NCBI RefSeq assembly: GCF_011758645.1
Contig: NZ_JAAMOZ010000001.1
Coordinates: 1,426,001 to 1,490,000 of the forward strand
DNA length: 64,000 nucleotides
Direction of reading: 5' to 3'
Source of the DNA: Brooklawnia cerclae
GTDB lineage: Bacteria > Actinomycetota > Actinomycetes > Propionibacteriales > Propionibacteriaceae
Both the position numbers and the translations under genes were made by a program. The notes under the pieces were generated by a model that was given only the letters and a program-made list of their open reading frames with translations, ran no database searches and was not told the origin of the DNA. Of the stretch, positions 61,559 through 64,000 are shown piece by piece; the stretch's first letter is position 1, and each line of letters begins with the position of its first letter.

Positions 61559-62460
61559 TATGCGCTCCTCAGTGTCTGTCGGCAGGTCGAGACGATGTCG
61601 TCGAGGCGTACCCCGGGGTGCCGCATGGACACGGGATCGGCCAACGCGGACTCCGCGAACACGACGGTGCCCGGGATGCGGATGGACTCGCGCGCGGTGG
61701 CGTCGAGTTGCCCGAAGAAGGCATCGAGGTCGGCGTCGACGACGACCCGGCCGCCCGCGACCATGAACATCCGGTCGCAGACCTCGACCAGGCGCTCCAC
61801 GTTGTGCTCGATCACGACGATCGTCATGTCGAGGGTCTGCTTCAGATGTTGGAGCAGCGAGAACACCCCGGCTTTCGAGACCGGGTCGAGCATCGAGGTG
61901 GGCTCGTCCAGGATCATCACCCGGGGACGCATCGCGAGCACACTGGCAATGGCCACCCGCTGCTTCTGCCCGCCGGAAAGTTCGAAGGGCGATTTCGCGA
62001 GCAGTCCTTCCAGGCCGGCGAGTTCGACCACCCAGTCCAGGCGGCGTCCGATCTCGTCGGTCTCGATACCGAGGTTCTCCAGGCCGAAGGTGATCTCCTC
62101 CTCGACGCTCATGGAGGTGAACTGGGCGTCCGGGTCGGAGAAGACCAGACCCACCAAGCCCGCGCACTGTGCGGCGTCGTAGTCGCGGATGTCCTTGCCG
62201 AACAACTCGACCGAGCCGTGGTAGATGCCGTTGAAGCTCTGCGGGATGATGCCCTTCATCGCGCTGGCCAGCGTCGTCTTGCCGGACTCGTTGGGGCCGA
62301 CGACACCCACGAACTCGTGGCTCCGGATGGTCAGGTTGATGCCGTCGAGGGCGTCCTTGTCGCCCCCCTCGTAACGCCAGGTGAGGTTCGTGACCGTGAT
62401 GGCGGGCTCGCCGCGGTCGGTGGCGGACGCGTCGATGGGGATCGGAGCCGAGCCGGTCAT
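61558..62460 (-). CDS. ECF transporter ATPase (EcfA1-like)
   Basis: 300 residues from ATG 62460. Walker A is GPNESGKTT (Glu replaces the usual Gly/Ser). Other motifs are VFSDPDAQF, signature ELSGGQKQRVAIASVLA and MILDEPTSMLD. With the next ATPase it forms the usual heterodimer of the ECF module. Its start overlaps the EcfT stop (ATGA). Confidence 0.92.
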   Translation of the reverse strand: MTGSAPIPIDASATDRGEPAITVTNLTWRYEGGDKDALDGINLTIRSHEFVGVVGPNESGKTTLASAMKGIIPQSFNGIYHGSVELFGKDIRDYDAAQCAGLVGLVFSDPDAQFTSMSVEEEITFGLENLGIETDEIGRRLDWVVELAGLEGLLAKSPFELSGGQKQRVAIASVLAMRPRVMILDEPTSMLDPVSKAGVFSLLQHLKQTLDMTIVVIEHNVERLVEVCDRMFMVAGGRVVVDADLDAFFGQLDATARESIRIPGTVVFAESALADPVSMRHPGVRLDDIVSTCRQTLRSA

Positions 62461-63389
62461 CGCAGCACCTCCAGCAGGCCACGGTTGATGACGGACTGGC
62501 CCAGCCCGAGCCAATCGGTGGTGAGGCGGATCGCCGCGATCGCCACGAGCAGGACGATCATGCCGGCGATCACACCCCAGTCACGCGCGCGCATCGAGAA
62601 CTTCTGCCTGAGCCAGTCGGGGCGCGGCTTCCCGTTGGCCTTGTTGCTCACCCGCACGCCCTTGGCGTACAGGCCCATGCTGATGTCCTCGCTGCGCCGG
62701 ATCGACAGCGCGAACAGGGGAATGAGGTTCATGGCGAAGTGCTTGACCTTGCCGACCAGCGACAGGTCGCGCGTGTCGAGGCCGCGGGCGACCTCGGCTT
62801 CTTTGATGACCGCGTAGTCCTCCAGGAAGATCCCGACCGATCGCAGCGCGAGGCCGATGAAGTACGACACCACGAAGGGCACGCCCACCGATCTGAGGCC
62901 GACGAGGATGTCGCTCTCGCGGTTGGTGCTGAAGTAGAAGATCGACGCCAGCACCAGCGCGATGATGCGGCAGTAGGTGGTGAACGCCCACATGACCGAG
63001 GCGAAGTAGACGTTCACCGGCCCCCAGTGCGCGGCCGGGGACGACATGTCCTCGGCGCGAGGGAAGCAGACGTAGGTCAGGTTGAGGATGATGAAGACGG
63101 TCACGAACATCGGCAGGAACATCTTGAGCCGGCCGAGACGCACGTTCGCCAGCCGGAACATCACCAGGGTGACGACGATGACGAGCAGGTTGACCTCCGG
63201 CCGTTCGATGAACAGCGGAACCACCGAGGTCACCAGGTAGATGACCAATCGCGTGGCCGGATGCAGCGCGTACATGGGCGATGTCGTGGGGACGTAGCCC
63301 ATGATCGTCTTCTGCATCGCCGGACGCGTGGTGCGCGTCCGGGACGCGTTCACCATCGTCGGGGGCGGACTGGCGATCGCGAAGGCCAT
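62457..63389 (-). CDS. ECF transporter T component (EcfT)
   Basis: 310 residues from ATG 63389; a shorter start at 63317 is possible. Five to six membrane helices. The coupling-helix motifs are AEVARGLDTR and LYAKGVR (ARG and AKG), which contact the two ATPases. The ATG is 48 bases after the S-like gene's stop. It links the ATPases to the substrate-specific subunit. Confidence 0.92.
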   Translation of the reverse strand: MAFAIASPPPTMVNASRTRTTRPAMQKTIMGYVPTTSPMYALHPATRLVIYLVTSVVPLFIERPEVNLLVIVVTLVMFRLANVRLGRLKMFLPMFVTVFIILNLTYVCFPRAEDMSSPAAHWGPVNVYFASVMWAFTTYCRIIALVLASIFYFSTNRESDILVGLRSVGVPFVVSYFIGLALRSVGIFLEDYAVIKEAEVARGLDTRDLSLVGKVKHFAMNLIPLFALSIRRSEDISMGLYAKGVRVSNKANGKPRPDWLRQKFSMRARDWGVIAGMIVLLVAIAAIRLTTDWLGLGQSVINRGLLEVLR

Positions 63390-63437
63390 GAGGTCAACCT
63401 GCTCTCTGTTGTGTGGGGACGACGCGTGCTGCCGGGA

Positions 63438-64000
63438 TCAGGCCCAGACGCGCTTGACGAAGGCCTTGCTGCGAAGGACGATCGGCGAGATGAACTTCAG
63501 CATGACGACGCCGAGCACCCAGGACGCGATCGAGTTGCCGAGGAACCAGCCGATGAAGGTCACCCAGAAGGCGCCGCTCGTGATGAGCCCGAAGACGATC
63601 AGCACCCCGGAGCCCCACAGTGCACCGATGAGGTTGGAGACGATGATCGCGAAGATCGTGAAGATCGTCCAGTCGCGGCCGCTCCGCAGGCGCGGATCGG
63701 CCTTGAAGAGCCTGAACGCGAGGCCGCCGACGACGCTCTGAGCGAGGTTGCCGGGAATGTAGGCCAGCGAGATGGGTAGGGGAGCGGACCCTGCGATGGC
63801 GTTGGAGATGATCGGGAACGCCGCGCCTGCGATGCCGCCCCATCCGCCGTACCAGATGCCGCCCACCGTCTGAATCGCCTGGCCGGGCCAGAAGGCGGTG
63901 ATGTAGCCGAGGGGAATCGCGAGGCTGCCGAACGTTCCCACGACGATGCCGATGCCGGTGAACAGTGCCGTCATGACGAAGTGCTGGAGGCCGGGCTTAC
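63438..64000 (-). CDS. ECF-type substrate-binding (S) membrane component, 5' end outside window
   Basis: The frame runs open to the right edge (KPGLQHFVMTALFTGIGIV), so the true start may lie outside. ATG 63974 is the only internal candidate. Five or six membrane helices, with a glycine-rich loop GQAIQTVGGIWYGGWGGIAGAAFPII. No conserved S-component residue lets the ligand be named. It is probably the first gene of the S-T-A-A transporter, next to the hydantoin/ureide enzymes. Confidence 0.8.
   Translation of the reverse strand, partial: KPGLQHFVMTALFTGIGIVVGTFGSLAIPLGYITAFWPGQAIQTVGGIWYGGWGGIAGAAFPIISNAIAGSAPLPISLAYIPGNLAQSVVGGLAFRLFKADPRLRSGRDWTIFTIFAIIVSNLIGALWGSGVLIVFGLITSGAFWVTFIGWFLGNSIASWVLGVVMLKFISPIVLRSKAFVKRVWA

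Noticed and set aside
1-64000. tRNA, rRNA, CRISPR arrays, insertion sequences or prophage
   Set aside because: No cloverleaf T-arm sequences, no spaced direct repeats with spacers, and no transposase, integrase or capsid genes were found on either strand.

Overview
The window is high-GC DNA from an actinobacterium. The evidence is an imuA-imuB-dnaE2 mutagenesis cassette behind a mycobacterial-type SOS box, GTG/ATG starts placed 6-8 bases after TAnnnT -10 boxes (leaderless mRNAs), many ATGA/GTGA stop-start overlaps, a VKOR-type disulfide system and a ThiD-TenA fusion. The dnaE2 gene also carries CTGAGCTTGTCGAAGG-type palindromic repeats like those scattered through actinobacterial genomes. A Propionibacteriales-like lineage fits but cannot be proved from the sequence. 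I saw no rRNA, tRNA, CRISPR array, transposase, integrase or phage gene.

Layout. 1-2600: end of a HAD phosphatase, a small membrane protein, and a DsbA-like/VKOR disulfide pair. 2700-8840: a palindromic element, then the SOS-controlled imuA-imuB-dnaE2 operon, with repeat-derived insertions inside dnaE2. 8885-11724: an SMC/Rad50-like ATPase overlapping a small HEPN-like protein, a candidate defence pair. 11.8-17.9 kb: OsmC, a NUDIX-NYN fusion, a membrane protein, an AlkZ-type winged-helix protein, an unrecognised beta-rich protein with a four-cysteine tail, and a prolyl-aminopeptidase-like hydrolase. 18.0-22.5 kb (minus): a six-gene operon of small secreted protein, lipoprotein, membrane-fusion adaptor, ABC ATPase, FtsX-type permease and response regulator. 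22.5-27.3 kb: alcohol dehydrogenase, esterase, MOSC protein and two decayed genes. 27.3-30.35 kb (minus): thiM-thiE-thiD/tenA under a TPP riboswitch. 30.4-34.4 kb: methyltransferase, DUF1345, DoxX and an ABC-F ATPase with a putative leader peptide.

34.5-40.4 kb: a cobalamin riboswitch heads a five-gene Opp/Nik-type ABC importer operon ending in a FhuF-like Fe-S reductase. This suggests cobalt, metallophore or corrinoid uptake and is one of the two most interesting loci. 40.5-46.7 kb: assorted hydrolases, a TetR-GAPDH operon with a large terminator, an ACR3-type transporter and a GNAT. 46.7-52.3 kb: a divergent ribokinase / LacI-transporter-nucleoside hydrolase-DapA-like module with two matching operators, apparently for nucleoside or ribose use. 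52.3-53.7 kb: a Fic protein with a C-terminal winged helix, whose promoter is covered by a 34-bp palindrome.

53.7-64.0 kb: hydantoin racemase, N-carbamoyl-amino-acid hydrolase, diaminopropionate ammonia-lyase-like enzyme, divergent GntR regulator, dihydropyrimidinase/hydantoinase, D-aminoacylase and a complete ECF transporter (A, A, T and an S-like component running off the end). Together they look like uptake and nitrogen salvage of a ureide, hydantoin or ring-opened base.
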